The translations under genes were made by a program, and so were the position numbers. DNA of 64,000 nucleotides from Litsea cubeba (Eukaryota > Streptophyta > Magnoliopsida > Laurales > Lauraceae), in NCBI GenBank assembly GCA_012931725.1, contig CM022948.1, forward strand, positions 113,140,833 through 113,204,832, written 5' to 3'. Below, piece by piece: positions 30,808-43,032 of the stretch. Within the stretch, counting starts at the first letter, position 1. Each line of letters begins with the position of its first letter. A model generated the notes under the pieces. The model ran no database searches. It worked only from the letters and a program-made list of their open reading frames with translations, and was not told the DNA's origin.

Positions 30808-33800
30808 AGCTGAGAGACTTCACCGTGAAGAGGATCCTCGTCGACTCCGGCAGCTCCTCCGAGGTCCTCTACTACGACTGCTTCAAGAAGATGAAACTCT
30901 CCGAAGCAGACCTCACGGAGGTCCGTGCACCCCTGCTAGGGTTGTCCGCCACGCCAGTCTATCCCAAGGGTAGGATCACCTTGGAGACCCGAGTTGGCGG
31001 AGCCTCCGTGTCGGCCGACTTTCTGGTCGTGGACGCCCCTTCTCCCTACAACGTCATTCTGGGCAGAACGTGGCTCCACAAGTTAGAAGCAGTCCCTTCT
31101 TCCCTCCACCAGAAGCTGAAGTTCGTCCTTGAGAACAAGGAGGGCAAGATGGAAGTAGTCACAGTGGAGGGAGATCAGCAGCAAGCCAGGCAGTGCATGC
31201 TGGCCGCAGTCCCGGCAGTGAAGGAGCCAGAGCGCGTCAACCTCGCCGAGTTTGAGAAAGGCCTCGATGAAATCGGCCGAGATCCCGAGAAGAAGAGCAT
31301 CGAGGACCTGGCCGAGGTCAGGCTAAACCCGGCAGATCCAGACAGGTTCTTCCTGATTGGCACCCAGCTGCCAGACGAGGAGAGGGCCGAACTCTCTCGG
31401 TTCTTGATGCAGAACATCGACGTCTTCGCTTGGAGCCCAAGCGAAATGCCTGGGGTCGACCCTGAGGTCATGTGCCACAAGCTACATGTGGACCCCGACC
31501 ACAAGCCGGTAGTGCAGAGGGCCCGAAGGACAGGGCTGCAGCAGACAGATGCGGTTGTCGAAGAAATCGACAACCTGCTGAAGGCAGGAGCCATCCGGGA
31601 AGTCCAGTACCCGGTATGGCTGGCCAACACGGTGGTGGTCAAGAAGAAAACTGGAAAGTGGAGGGTGTGCGTGGACTTCACAAACTTGAACAGGGCCTGC
31701 CCTAAAGATAGTTTCCCCCTTCCAAAGATTGACCAACTGATCGACGCCACCGCTGGTCACGACCGAATGAGCTTCCTCGACGCCTACAGGGGCTACCACC
31801 AGATCCCGCTCTACGAGCCTGACGAGGAGAAAACATCATTCATCACCCCCCGCGGCACTTACTGCTATAAGGTGATGCCCTTCGGGCTAAAGAACGCGGG
31901 GGCGACCTATCAGCGCCTCGTCACAAAGATGTTCCAGGCCCAGCTCGGCCGATCGGTAGAGGTGTACATCGACGACATGGTCGTCAAATCTGTGCGCTCC
32001 AGCGACCATCTGTCGGATCTCGGCCAAGTCTTCGACATCCTTCGCGCATACAAGCTCAAGCTAAACGCTTCCAAGTGCGCCTTCGGCGTAGCCTCTGGCA
32101 AGTTCCTCGGCAGCTTGGTAACGCGGAGGGGGATAGAGGCTAATCCGGGCCAGATCACTGCAATCCAGGGCATCCAGAGCCCCTCTACCACGAAGGAAGT
32201 TCAGAAGCTCACAGGAATGGCTGCCGCACTCAATCGCTTCATCAGCCGGTCATCAGATATGTGCAGGCCTTTCTTTCAGCTTCTAAAGAAAAATTTGAAA
32301 TTCCAATGGACCCCCGAGTGCGACCAGGCATTGGCCGCGCTCAAGACATATCTGATGTCACCACCCTTACTCTCCACCCCAACTTTGGGGGAGATTCTGT
32401 ATTTGTACCTTGCGGTCTCGGATCACGCAGTGAGCTCCGTCCTCATCAAGGAGGACGAGGGAATTCAAAAGCCAATTTATTATACGAGCAAGACCCTGCT
32501 CGATGCCGAGACCAGGTACCTTCTATTGGAGAAGCTTGCGTTGGCTCTCGTCAGTGCCTCCCTTAAGCTCTCCCATTATTTCCAATCCCACACCATTGTG
32601 GTGATCACGGAGCACCCACTCCGTTCAGTGTTCAAGAAGGCTGACTTTTCAGGGCGAATATCAAAGTGGGCAGTTGAACTGGGGCAGTATGATATACAGT
32701 ACCGTCCCCGAACTGCGATCAAAGCCCAGATTCTGGCAGACTTCATTGTCGAATTCGTCTCCCCCAACCCGGCTCCGACCCAGCTCGGCACGGCACTGGG
32801 GGGCACAGGGCACGAGCCAGTAGAAACTGAGGTCGAGCAGTCTCCCACCTCGGCATGGAAGATCTTTGTCGACGGATCGTCCACCTCCAAGAGAGCTGGC
32901 GCCGGCATAGTTCTCCAATCGCCAGAGGGTCTGGTCATAGAGCAGGCCTTCACCCTGGACTTCAAAGCGACAAACAATGAGGCAGAGTACGAAGCACTGA
33001 TTGCAGGGTTGAACAGCGCCCAAATCCTCGGAGCCCAGCACCTGGTGATCTTCAGCGACTCTCAACTGGTAACTAGCCAGCTCGCTGGAGACTACCAGGC
33101 CAGGGACGACAGGATGGCGGCCTACTTGTCCCTTGCGAAAAAACTGCTCTCTCATTTCCAGAAAGCCGAGGTCAGGCAAATATCCCGAGATACCAACATG
33201 CACGCAGATGCGCTTGCAAACCTGGCCTCCGCTGTCGAAGCAGGGAAGAAAACGACCATCGAGGTTGGGTCAGTATCAAGGTCAAGTCTAGAGCTCCATT
33301 CATCTCGGCTTGTCCTCTGTGCTGACCTCGGCCCAAGCTGGATGGATCCAATCGTCGCCTACTTGAAGGACGACCAGCTCCCTGAGGACAAGGCTGAAGC
33401 CCACAGGATCAGACTCAAGGCAACTCGATTCTGGCTCTCTCCCGAAGGCAAACTCTACAGGAAATCCTTCACAGGTCCATACCTCCAATGCGTCCACCCA
33501 AGCAAGGTGGACGACTTCCTGTATGAGATCCACGAAGAAATCTGCGGCAGTCACATAGGAGGTCGATCCCTGGCTTACAGAGCAATAAGCCAGGGCTACT
33601 GGTGGCCCTACATGCAGAAAGACGTGCAGGTCTACGCCAGGAAATGCGAGAAGTGCCAGAAGTTCTCCCACTACCACCATCAGCCAGCACAAGATCTGAG
33701 TCCCCTCTCTAGCCCATGGCCCTTCGCTCAATGGGGCCTGGACATTGTGGGGCCTCTTCACCGAGCTCCAGGAAACAAGAGATGGCTGATAGTGGCTACG

Positions 33801-34577
33801 GACTACTTCACAAAATGGATAGAAGCTGAACCGTTATCTTCAATCACGGACAGGGACTCCAGGAACTTCGTTTGGAAAAATATCCTTACAAGGTTCGGCA
33901 TCCCCCGGACCCTGATTTCGGATAACGGGACTCAGTTCGACTCCAAGTCCTTCAAAGACTTCTGCCAAGAGCACGGCATCAGAAATCATTACTCCACTCC
34001 GGCATATCCACAGAGTAATGGCCAGGCAGAAATCTCCAACAAAGTGATCCTGGACGGCCTGAAGAAGCGACTGGACAAGGCAAAGGGCAGATGGACAGAG
34101 GAGCTTCCGAGCGTGCTGTGGGCATACAGAACAACTCCAAGGAGGTCCACCTCGGCAACACCTTTCTCTCTGGCCTACGGGATGGAGGCAGTCATTCCTT
34201 TGGAAATCGGCCTTCCTACCCTGAGGACAGAGCTGGTCGACCAAGGCCGAAATGAGACAAACCTGGCAATGGAGCTGGAGCTGGCAGACGAGCGACGAGA
34301 AGCAGCAGCCCTGCGACTGACCGACTATCAGCAGCGGTTAGCTAGGGCATACAATCAAAATGTCATAGAAAGAAAGTTCTCCGCGGGAGAGCTGGTTCTA
34401 AAGAAAACCCTGCCAGCTGACAGAGAGCCAAACGAAGGGAAGCTGGCCCCGAACTGGCATGGCCCGTTCAGAGTAGTCTCACTGGCAGGAAGGTCAGCCT
34501 ACAAGCTCGAAGACTTAGAAGGCAAGCCACTGCCGAGACCATGGAATGCATCCCACTTGAAGAAATTTTATTTCTAA
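30804..34577 (+). CDS. Pol polyprotein of copy A (PR-RT-RH-aRH-INT), uninterrupted
   Basis: 1,257 codons, the only uninterrupted pol of the three. The aspartic protease active site is at D14 (VDSGSSS). Reverse transcriptase carries MSFLDAYRGYHQIPL, MPFGLKNAGATYQ and YIDDMVVKS (D390/D391). The Ty3-type RNase H follows (LYLAVSDHAVSSVL; the usual TDH appears as TEH). A second archaeal-type RNase H starts near D690 (FVDGSSTSKRAGAG, NNEAEYEALIAGL, IFSDSQLV, HADALANLAS), the hallmark of Tat elements. Integrase has an HHCC finger (HEEICGSHIGG, CEKCQKF) and D980, D1040, E1076, the last two separated by exactly 35 residues. There is no chromodomain. The ATG overlaps the stop of the preceding frame (ATGA). 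Expression as Gag-Pol would need the upstream frameshift to be bypassed. Confidence 0.93.
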   Translation: MKLRDFTVKRILVDSGSSSEVLYYDCFKKMKLSEADLTEVRAPLLGLSATPVYPKGRITLETRVGGASVSADFLVVDAPSPYNVILGRTWLHKLEAVPSSLHQKLKFVLENKEGKMEVVTVEGDQQQARQCMLAAVPAVKEPERVNLAEFEKGLDEIGRDPEKKSIEDLAEVRLNPADPDRFFLIGTQLPDEERAELSRFLMQNIDVFAWSPSEMPGVDPEVMCHKLHVDPDHKPVVQRARRTGLQQTDAVVEEIDNLLKAGAIREVQYPVWLANTVVVKKKTGKWRVCVDFTNLNRACPKDSFPLPKIDQLIDATAGHDRMSFLDAYRGYHQIPLYEPDEEKTSFITPRGTYCYKVMPFGLKNAGATYQRLVTKMFQAQLGRSVEVYIDDMVVKSVRSSDHLSDLGQVFDILRAYKLKLNASKCAFGVASGKFLGSLVTRRGIEANPGQITAIQGIQSPSTTKEVQKLTGMAAALNRFISRSSDMCRPFFQLLKKNLKFQWTPECDQALAALKTYLMSPPLLSTPTLGEILYLYLAVSDHAVSSVLIKEDEGIQKPIYYTSKTLLDAETRYLLLEKLALALVSASLKLSHYFQSHTIVVITEHPLRSVFKKADFSGRISKWAVELGQYDIQYRPRTAIKAQILADFIVEFVSPNPAPTQLGTALGGTGHEPVETEVEQSPTSAWKIFVDGSSTSKRAGAGIVLQSPEGLVIEQAFTLDFKATNNEAEYEALIAGLNSAQILGAQHLVIFSDSQLVTSQLAGDYQARDDRMAAYLSLAKKLLSHFQKAEVRQISRDTNMHADALANLASAVEAGKKTTIEVGSVSRSSLELHSSRLVLCADLGPSWMDPIVAYLKDDQLPEDKAEAHRIRLKATRFWLSPEGKLYRKSFTGPYLQCVHPSKVDDFLYEIHEEICGSHIGGRSLAYRAISQGYWWPYMQKDVQVYARKCEKCQKFSHYHHQPAQDLSPLSSPWPFAQWGLDIVGPLHRAPGNKRWLIVATDYFTKWIEAEPLSSITDRDSRNFVWKNILTRFGIPRTLISDNGTQFDSKSFKDFCQEHGIRNHYSTPAYPQSNGQAEISNKVILDGLKKRLDKAKGRWTEELPSVLWAYRTTPRRSTSATPFSLAYGMEAVIPLEIGLPTLRTELVDQGRNETNLAMELELADERREAAALRLTDYQQRLARAYNQNVIERKFSAGELVLKKTLPADREPNEGKLAPNWHGPFRVVSLAGRSAYKLEDLEGKPLPRPWNASHLKKFYF

Positions 34578-35237
34578 GGATGTAATGAATCTCAGAATCA
34601 ATAAAAGCAGCTTTCGCCTTGTCATCAATCTGTCGTCTCTATCTGACTGACTCCGGCAGCCCTGGGTCTACGCCCTGGAAATGGCCTGGAGTTCTTACAC
34701 TCAGCCGTTTCCTAAAGTCCCGGGTTTTGAACCCACTCAAGGGTCTACGCCCTGGAAATGGCCTGGAGTTCTTACACTCAGCCGTTGCCTAAAGTCCCGG
34801 GTTTTGAACCCACTCAAGGGTCTACGCCCTGGAAATGGCCTGGAGTTCTTACACTCAGTCGTTTCCTAAAGTCCCGGGTTTTGAACCCACTCAAGGGTCT
34901 ACGCCCTGGAAATGGCATGGAGTTCTTACACTCAGTCGTTTCCTAAAGTCCCGGGTTTTGAACCCACTCAAGGGTTAACAGCCCTGGAAAAGGCCTCGAG
35001 TTCGGACACTCGGCCGAATTCCTAAAATCAGGGATTCATCCCACTCTACAAGGGTTCGTAGCCCTGGAAGGAGGCCTCGAGTTCGGACACTCGGCCGAAT
35101 TCCTAAAATCAGGGTTTCATCCCACGCTACAAGGGTTCCTCGAGTTCGGACACTCGGCCGAATTCCTAAAATCAGGGATTCATCCCACTCTACAAGGGTT
35201 CGTAGCCCTGGAAGGAGGCCTCGAGTTCGGACACTCG
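34578..35237 (+). repeat. 3' tandem repeats of copy A (77-bp and ~80-bp families)
   Basis: Four 77-bp units (from about 34,670; landmarks GGGTCTACGCCCTGGAAATG and TTTTGAACCCACTCAA). They are followed by about three ~80-bp units (TCGAGTTCGGACACTCGGCC, CATCCCACTCTACAAGGGTT), one shortened. Aligned by eye the two families share the same skeleton (CCTSGAGTTC, ACACTC, CCTAAA, CAAGGGT, GCCCTGGAA), so they are diverged versions of one repeat. The last unit runs straight into the truncated LTR. Confidence 0.9.
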
Positions 35238-35900
35238 GCCGAAGCAAGAGAGAACCTCCACTTGCGCCCCTCATCCCCCACGTCATCAGGCACGTGGAGG
35301 AATAGGGGCGCAAGCTAGTGAGACAGATGTGACATCCAGCCGCTCACAATCTTCGCCAGATCCCTGACAGGGCGGCATCCAGCGGCTGAGGCCACATCAG
35401 GGTAGGGCCCGAGGGCAGATCCGATGGTACCCTACCGCCAAAGGCGTCCAACACGATCTGGCCCAACAAGACGCGCATTAAATGCGACGTGGGCTGACCC
35501 GACGCGCATTTAATGCAAAGTGGGCTGGATTGGACCGCATTCAATGCAACGTGGGCTGATCGTGACTTCTCAGTCGATTCACGGGACCCACACCAAAATA
35601 TCCTCCAAGGATACGACCCAAGCCTCTATAAATAGAGCCTCAAACCACCATCAAAGGTACGCACATTTTCATACACAGAGCCGTTACTCTGCCTCTCTTC
35701 TTCCTCTCCTTCCATTGTTCTAGTTCCTTCACTGACTTTGGCATCGGAGAGCCTTGCGCCGCCCAGGCCAGGGTCCTTTGATCGTTTGCTCTTCTCTTTC
35801 AGGCTTTCGGATGGTACCCAGTCATTCCTAGTCATCATCATCTCGGATAAGTCCTCTAAGGCTCCCCCGTTATTGTGGGTCATTATTTTCTGCACCTACA
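35238..35900 (+). repeat. 5'-truncated LTR between copies A and B
   Basis: 663 bp matching the full LTR from about its base 235 onward. The junction is at GCCGAA, a word shared by the internal repeat (CTCGGCCGAATT) and the LTR (AAGCCGAAGCAAG), so microhomology-type or unequal recombination is likely. TATA box and PBS side are retained. Confidence 0.92.
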
Positions 35901-35970
35901 ATTGGCGCCGTCTGTGGGGAAGTAATATCCCAACCTTCCCAACCTTCTTAACCTCAATCTCCCAGAAGCC

Positions 35971-37938
35971 ATGCCTCCGAAAGCTAGGAAGGGCGGAGAA
36001 TCCTCGAGACCAATCCTCGAGCTACCAGTGCCGTCAACGGACGTCCCTCCTCAAGGGCGGTCCCGCACGGTGCAGGGCGCGTCTGCAGGCGAGGGCCGCT
36101 TAGGCTCTCAGCTCTTTGTCGAGTTCCCCTTCCAAGAGGGACTCGAGGCCTCGATCTAAGCAGAAGAAGTCATGCCACCCAGACGCGATGAGCGTCGGCA
36201 TGAGCGTCCTCGGAAGGACAAAGCCGTGGCCGTAGGAGAAACGCGCCACGCTCAACCCCCTGCCGCTGGAGGGGTTCTCGAAGCCCAAACTGCTCTCCTC
36301 CAGAGGTAAGAGCAGCTGATTCGCGAGCTCCAGCAGCAGCTGAGGGCAGCGCAAACTGCCTCCTTGAGGCAGGTCTCTGAGCCTCAAGGGAAAAAGAGGG
36401 ACACCCCCAGCAGGGCAGCCCAGCCTCCCCGCGAGGGCCTCAGAAATCATCTGGACCATAAACGGAGCCAGATTCATGACGAAGGCTCGAGCAACAGCCG
36501 AAGTCATCATAGCCGCGATGGCCGAGCCCATAGCCATCGCAGCTCAAACCATTCCAAGCGAAAGCCCAGAGCTCAGACCCCAGAGAAGGACGATGAGCAG
36601 GAGCGATTTGACAAACGCGTCAGATTGGCTCTCCAGCACAACTTGGACATGCGGGATCAGAAGCAGATCTGTGGTCACACTGATCTGGGGGGCTCACCCT
36701 TTACGAAAGACATCGAGCGCACCCCCTTGCCCAGGAAATTCTCTGTCCCGCGGTTCGTCCCCTACGACGGACTGTCCGACCCGTCCGCTCACCTCTGACA
36801 CTTCTCCCAGAAGATGTCCATCTGGGGGAATGAGGGTCACCTGAACTGCAAAATCTTCTCCTACAATTTGGGTGACCTCCCCCTGAAGTGGTTCTGTTCT
36901 CTCCCAGAGAAGTCCATTTCGAGTTGGAAGGAGCTCCAGCTCTCCTTCCTGAAGAAGTTCCAAGCCTACAGCGTCGTCCCCAAGAAAGAGGGGGACCTCC
37001 TCGCCCTGAGAATGAAGCAGGGTGAGACCCTCGCCATCTTCGCCCAGCGATTCTGGGCGGTCTACAGCCAGATTGAGGGCACCAGGGAAGAGATAGCAAT
37101 CTACGCCTTCCAGCATGCCCTGATCCCCGGCCACGACCTGCGGAAGGACTTGGCCGGGAACCCCCAGAATCCATGCCAGAGTTGATGTCCCGGGGTAAAG
37201 CGCTTCATCGCCCAGGAGGAAGATGAGATCCGAGCCCGGGATCAGGACGGGCATCCGGAGCCCGAGCAGAAGAGTAGCCAGCCTCGGCAGAGAGGCGGGA
37301 GGCCCTTCCAGAAGCAGGAGCCCAAGCAGGCCTGGGTCTCCAGTTCGGCGAAGCCTGCGTCGTCCAGGTCTGGGGGCGCCTGGAAGCCCAGACCTCCCTC
37401 CAGCGCCAGTCAGAGCGTCAACGTCGTCTTCAAGGAGCCGATCTACCGCATCCTGACCAAGATCAGGTCCAAGCCGTTCTTCAAGTACCCTCAGCCCATG
37501 AAGAATGAGCCCACCTCCGGCAGCCGAAGCAAGCTCTACTGCTCCTTCCATAGGGGTAACGGGCACAAGACCGAAGACAGCAAGTCTTTGCAGTGGTACC
37601 TGGAGAAGCTGGCCGAAGAGGGCCACATTCCAGAATTCGTCAAGGCAGGTGATGCCGGCGGCAGCGAGGGCCGAATTCACCAGAGCGCAGCCCAGGCCCC
37701 GGACAGTGAGGATTCAGAGAAGATCATTAACGTGATCCATCTGGCGTCCTCAGCTCCTGCTTCCTCGTCCCGGGGCAGCTCCCAGGCCCGTGCCGAAGCC
37801 AGGCGGGCTTCGCACGGGAAAGAAGTAATGAAAGCCGAACTCGCCCCGGCATCCAAGAAAGCCCGCCGCGACCGACCCGCCATCTCGTTTTCGGATCGAG
37901 ATTCAGAGGTCACAACGACCCCCTGCTCCTCACCATGA
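35971..37938 (+). pseudogene. gag of copy B, disrupted
   Basis: It has the copy A stops (TAA 36157, TAA 36307, TGA 36796) and the C-run frameshift near 37,157. A copy-specific extra G near 37,191 returns the nucleocapsid part to the upstream frame, but only after a TGA at 37183. The zinc knuckle has lost its last ligand: TGC is AGC at 37579-37581 (TEDS instead of TEDC). Confidence 0.85.
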
Positions 37939-40900
37939 AGCTGAGAGACTTCACCGTGAAGAGGATCCTCGTCGACTCCGGCAGCTCCTCCGAGGTCCTC
38001 TACTACGACTGCTTCAAGAAGATGAAACTCTCCGAAGCAGACCTCACGGAGGTCCGTGCACCCCTGCTAGGGTTGTCCGCCACGCCAGTCTATCCCAAGG
38101 GTAGGATCACCTTGGAGACCCGAGTTGGCGGAGCCTCCGTGTCGGCCGACTTTCTGGTCGTGGACGCCCCTTCTCCCTACAACGTCATTCTGGGCAGAAC
38201 GTGGCTCCACAAGTTAGAAGCAGTCCCTTCTTCCCTCCACCAAAAGCTGAAGTTCGTCCTTGAGAACAAGGAGGGCAAGATGGAAGTAGTCACAGTGGAG
38301 GGAGATCAGCAGCAAGCCAGGCAGTGCATGCTGGCCGCAGTCCCGGCAGTAAAGGAGCCAGAGCGCGTCAACCTCGCCGAGTTTGAGAAAGGCCTCGATG
38401 AAATCGGCCGAGATCCCGAGAAGAAGAGCATCGAGGACCTGGCCGAGGTCAGGCTAAACCCGGCAGATCCAGACAGGTTCTTCCTGATTGGCACCCAGCT
38501 GCCAGACGAGGAGAGGGCCGAACTCTCTCGGTTCTTGATGCAGAACATCGACGTCTTCGCTTGGAGCCCAAGCGAAATGCCTGGGGTCGACCCTGAGGTC
38601 ATGTGCCACAAGCTACATGTGGACCCCGACCACAAGCCGGTAGTGCAGAGGGCCCGAAGGACAGGGCTGCAGCAGACAGATGCGGTTGTCGAAGAAATCG
38701 ACAACCTGCTGAAGGCAGGAGCCATCCGGGAAGTCCAGTACCCGGTATGGCTGGCCAACACGGTGGTGGTCAAGAAGAAAACTGGAAAGTGGAGGGTGTG
38801 CGTGGACTTCACAAACTTGAACAGGGCCTGCCCTAAAGATAGTTTCCCCCTTCCAAAGATTGACCAACTGATCGACGCCACCGCTGGTCACGACCGGATG
38901 AGCTTCCTCGACGCCTACAGGGGCTACCACCAGATCCCGCTCTACGAGCCTGACGAGGAGAAAACGTCATTCATCACCCCCCGCGGCACTTACTGCTATA
39001 AGGTGATGCCCTTCGGGCTAAAGAACGCGGGGGGCGACCTATCAGCGCCTCGTCACAAAGATGTTCCAGGCCCAGCTCGGCCGATCGGTAGAGGTGTACA
39101 TCGACGACATGGTCGTCAAATCTGTGCGCTCCAGCGACCATCTGGCGGATCTCGGCCAAGTCTTCGACATCCTTCGCGCATACAAGCTCAAGCTAAACGC
39201 TTCCAAGTGCGCCTTCGGCGTAGCCTCTGGCAAGTTCCTCAGCAGCTTGGTAACGCGGAGGGGGATAGAGGCTAATCCGGGCCAGATCACTGCAATCCAG
39301 GGCATCCAGAGCCCCTCTACCACGAAGGAAGTTCAGAAGCTCACAGGAATGGCTGCCGCACTCAATCGCTTCATCAGCCGGTCATCAGATATGTGCAGGC
39401 GTTTCTTTCAGCTTCTAAAGAAAAATTTGAAATTCCAATGGACCCCCGAGTGCGACCAGGCATTGGCCGCGCTCAAGACATATCTGATGTCACCACCCTT
39501 ACTCTCCACCCCAACTTTGGGGGAGATTCTGTATTTGTACCTTGCGGTCTCGGATCACGCAGTGAGCTCCGTCCTCATCAAGGAGGACGAGGGAATTCAA
39601 AAGCCAATTTATTATACGAGCAAGACCCTGCTCGATGCCGAGACCAGGTACCTTCTATTGGAGAAGCTTGCGTTGGCTCTCGTCAGTGCCTCCCTTAAGC
39701 TCTCCCATTATTTCCAATCCCACACCATTGTGGTGATCACGGAGCACCCACTCCGTTCAGTGTTCAAGAAGGCTGACTTTTCAGGGCGAATATCAAAGTG
39801 GGCAGTTGAACTGGGGCAGTATGATATACAGTACCGTCCCCGAACTGCGATCAAAGCCCAGATTCTGGCAGACTTCATTGTCGAATTCGTCTCCCCCAAC
39901 CCGGCTCCGACCCAGCTCGGCACGGCACTGGGGGGCACAGGGCACGAGCCAGTAGAAACTGAGGTCGAGCAGTCTCCCACCTCGGCATGGAAGATCTTTG
40001 TCGACGGATCGTCCACCTCCAAGAGAGCTGGCGCCGGCATAGTTCTCCAATCGCCAGAGGGTCTGGTCATAGAGCAGGCCTTCACCCTGGACTTCAAAGC
40101 GACAAACAATGAGGCAGAGTACGAAGCACTGATTGCAGGGTTGAACAGCGCCCAAATCCTCGGAGCCCAGCACCTGGTGATCTTCAGCGACTCTCAACTG
40201 GTAACTAGCCAGCTCGCTGGAGACTACCAGGCCAGGGACGACAGGATGGCGGCCTACTTGTCCCTTGCGAAAAAACTGCTCTCTCATTTCCAGAAAGCCG
40301 AGGTCAGGCAAATATCCCGAGATACCAACATGCACGCAGATGCGCTTGCAAACCTGGCCTCCGCTGTCGAAGCAGGGAAGAAAACGACCATCGAGGTTGG
40401 GTCAGTATCAAGGTCAAGTCTAGAGCTCCATTCATCTCGGCTTGTCCTCTGTGCTGACCTCGGCCCAAGCTGGATGGATCCAATCGTCGCCTACTTGAAG
40501 GACGACCAGCTCCCTGAGGACAAGGCTGAAGCCCACAGGATCAGACTCAAGGCAACTCGATTCTGGCTCTCTCCCGAAGGCAAACTCTACAGGAAATCCT
40601 TCACAGGTCCATACCTCCAATGCGTCCATCCAAGCAAGGTGGACGACTTCCTGTATGAGATCCACGAAGAAATCTGCGGCAGTCACATAGGAGGTCGATC
40701 CCTGGCTTACAGAGCAATAAGCCAGGGCTACTGGTGGCCCTACATGCAGAAAGACGTGCAGGTCTACGCCAGGAAATGCGAGAAGTGCCAGAAGTTCTCC
40801 CACTACCTCCATCAGCCAGCACAAGATCTGAGTCCCCTCTCTAGCCCATGGCCCTTCGCTCAATGGGGCCTGGACATTGTGGGGCCTCTTCACCGAGCTC

Positions 40901-41710
40901 CAGGAAACAAGAGATGGCTGATAGTGGCTACGGACTACTTCACAAAATGGATAGAAGCTGAACCGTTATCTTCAATCACGGACAGGGACTCCAGGAACTT
41001 CGTTTGGAAAAACATCCTTACAAGGTTCGGCATCCCCCGGACCCTGATTTCGGATAACGGGACTCAGTTCGACTCCAAGTCCTTCAAAGACTTCTGCCAA
41101 GAGCACGGCATCAGAAATCATTACTCCACTCCGGCATATCCACAGAGTAATGGCCAGGCAGAAATCTCCAACAAAGTGATCCTGGACGGCCTGAAGAAGC
41201 GACTGGACAAGGCAAAGGGCAGATGGACAGAGGAGCTTCCGAGCGTGCTGTGGGCATACAGAACAACTCCAAGGAGGTCCACCTCGGCAACACCTTTCTC
41301 TCTGGCCTACGGGATGGAGGCAGTCATTCCTTTGGAAATCGGCCTTCCTACCCTGAGGACAGAGCTAGTCGACCAAGGCCGAAATGAGACAAACCTGGCA
41401 ATGGAGCTGGAGCTGGCAGACGAGCGACGAGAAGCAAGCAGCCCTGCGACTGACCGACTATCAGCAGCGGTTAGCTAGGGCATACAATCAAAATGTCATA
41501 GAAAGAAAGTTCTCCGCGGGAGAGCTGGTTCTAAAGAAAACCCTGCCAGCTGACAGAGAGCCAAACGAAGGGAAGCTGGCCCCGAACTGGCATGGCCCGT
41601 TCAGAGTAGTCTCACTGGCAGGAAAGTCAGCCTACAAGCTCGAAGACTTAGAAGGCAAGCCACTGCCAAGACCATGGAATGCATCCCACTTGAAGAAATT
41701 TTATTTCTAA
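37935..41710 (+). pseudogene. pol of copy B, two frameshifts
   Basis: Nearly identical to copy A. One extra G in the run at about 39,029-39,034 shifts the frame within reverse transcriptase just before the YIDD motif. The frame resumes from 39061 and runs through both RNase H domains and integrase. A second extra base (GAAGCAAGCAG near 41,435) shifts the integrase C-terminus, which continues to 41710. Catalytic residues downstream of the first shift are unchanged. Confidence 0.88.
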
Positions 41711-42369
41711 GGATGTAATGAATCTCAGAATCAATAAAAGCAGCTTTCGCCTTGTCATCAATCTGTCGTCTCTCTCTGACTGACTCCGGCAGCCCTGGGT
41801 CTACGCCCTGGAAATGGCCTGGAGTTCTTACACTCAGCCGTTTCCTAAAGTCCCGGGTTTTGAACCCACTCAAGGGTCTACGCCCTGGAAATGGCCTGGA
41901 GTTCTTACACTCAGCCGTTTCCTAAAGTCCCGGGTTTTGAACCCACTCAAGGGTCTACGCCCTGGAAATGGCCTGGAGTTCTTACACTCAGTCGTTTCCT
42001 AAAGTCCCGGGTTTTGAACCCACTCAAGGGTCTACGCCCTGGAAATGGCATGGAGTTCTTACACTCAGTCGTTTCCTAAAGTCCCGGGTTTTGAACCCAC
42101 TCAAGGGTTAACAGCCCTGGAAAAGTCCTCGAGTTCGGACACTCGGCCGAATTCCTAAATCAGGGATTCATCCCACTCTACAAGGGTTCGTAGCCCTGGA
42201 AGGAGGCCTCGAGTTCGGACACTCGGCCGAATTCCTAAAATCAGGGTTTCATCCCACGCTACAAGGGTTCCTCGAGTTCGGACACTCGGCCGAATTCCTA
42301 AAATCAGGGATTCATCCCACTCTACAAGGGTTCGTAGCCCTGGAAGGAGGCCTCGAGTTCGGACACTCG
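41711..42369 (+). repeat. 3' tandem repeats of copy B
   Basis: Same organisation as in copy A: four 77-bp units then the ~80-bp family, one missing base near 42,160, ending at the same GCCGAA junction. Confidence 0.9.
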
Positions 42370-43032
42370 GCCGAAGCAAGAGAGAACCTCCACTTGCGCC
42401 CCTCATCCCCCACGTCATCAGGCACGTGGAGGAATAGGGGCGCAAGCTAGTGAGACAGATGTGACATCCAGCCGCTCACAATCTTCGCCAGATCCCTGAC
42501 AGGGCGGCATCCAGCGGCTGAGGCCACATCAGGGTAGGGCCCGAGGGCAGATCCGATGGTACTCTACCGCCAAAGGCGTCCAACACGATCTGGCCCAACA
42601 AGACGCGCATTAAATGCGACGTGGGCTGACCCGACGCGCATTTAATGCAAAGTGGGCTGGATTGGACCGCATTCAATGCAACGTGGGCTGATCGTGACTT
42701 CTCAGTCGAATCACGGGACCCACACCAAAATATCCTCCAAGGATACGACCCAAGCCTCTATAAATAGAGCCTCAAACCACCATCAAAGGTACGCACATTT
42801 TCATACACAGAGCCGTTACTCTGCCTCTCTTCTTCCTCTCCTTCCATTGTTCTAGTTCCTTCACTGACTTTGGCATCGGAGAGCCTTGCGCCGCCCAGGC
42901 CAGGGTCCTTTGATCGTTTGCTCTTCTCTTTCAGGCTTTCGGATGGTACCCAGTCATTCCTAGTCATCATCATCTCGGATAAGTCCTCTAAGGCTCCCCC
43001 GTTATTGTGGGTCATTATTTTCTGCACCTACA
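42370..43032 (+). repeat. 5'-truncated LTR between copies B and C
   Basis: 663 bp with the same breakpoint as the copy A/B junction, so the two junctions derive from one event that was later duplicated. It includes the TATA box at 42759-42766. Confidence 0.92.

Noticed and set aside
31175..33761. Several - strand ORFs of 90-190 codons opposite pol, repeated in copies B and C
   Set aside because: Shadows of the pol reading frame; no start context or domain.
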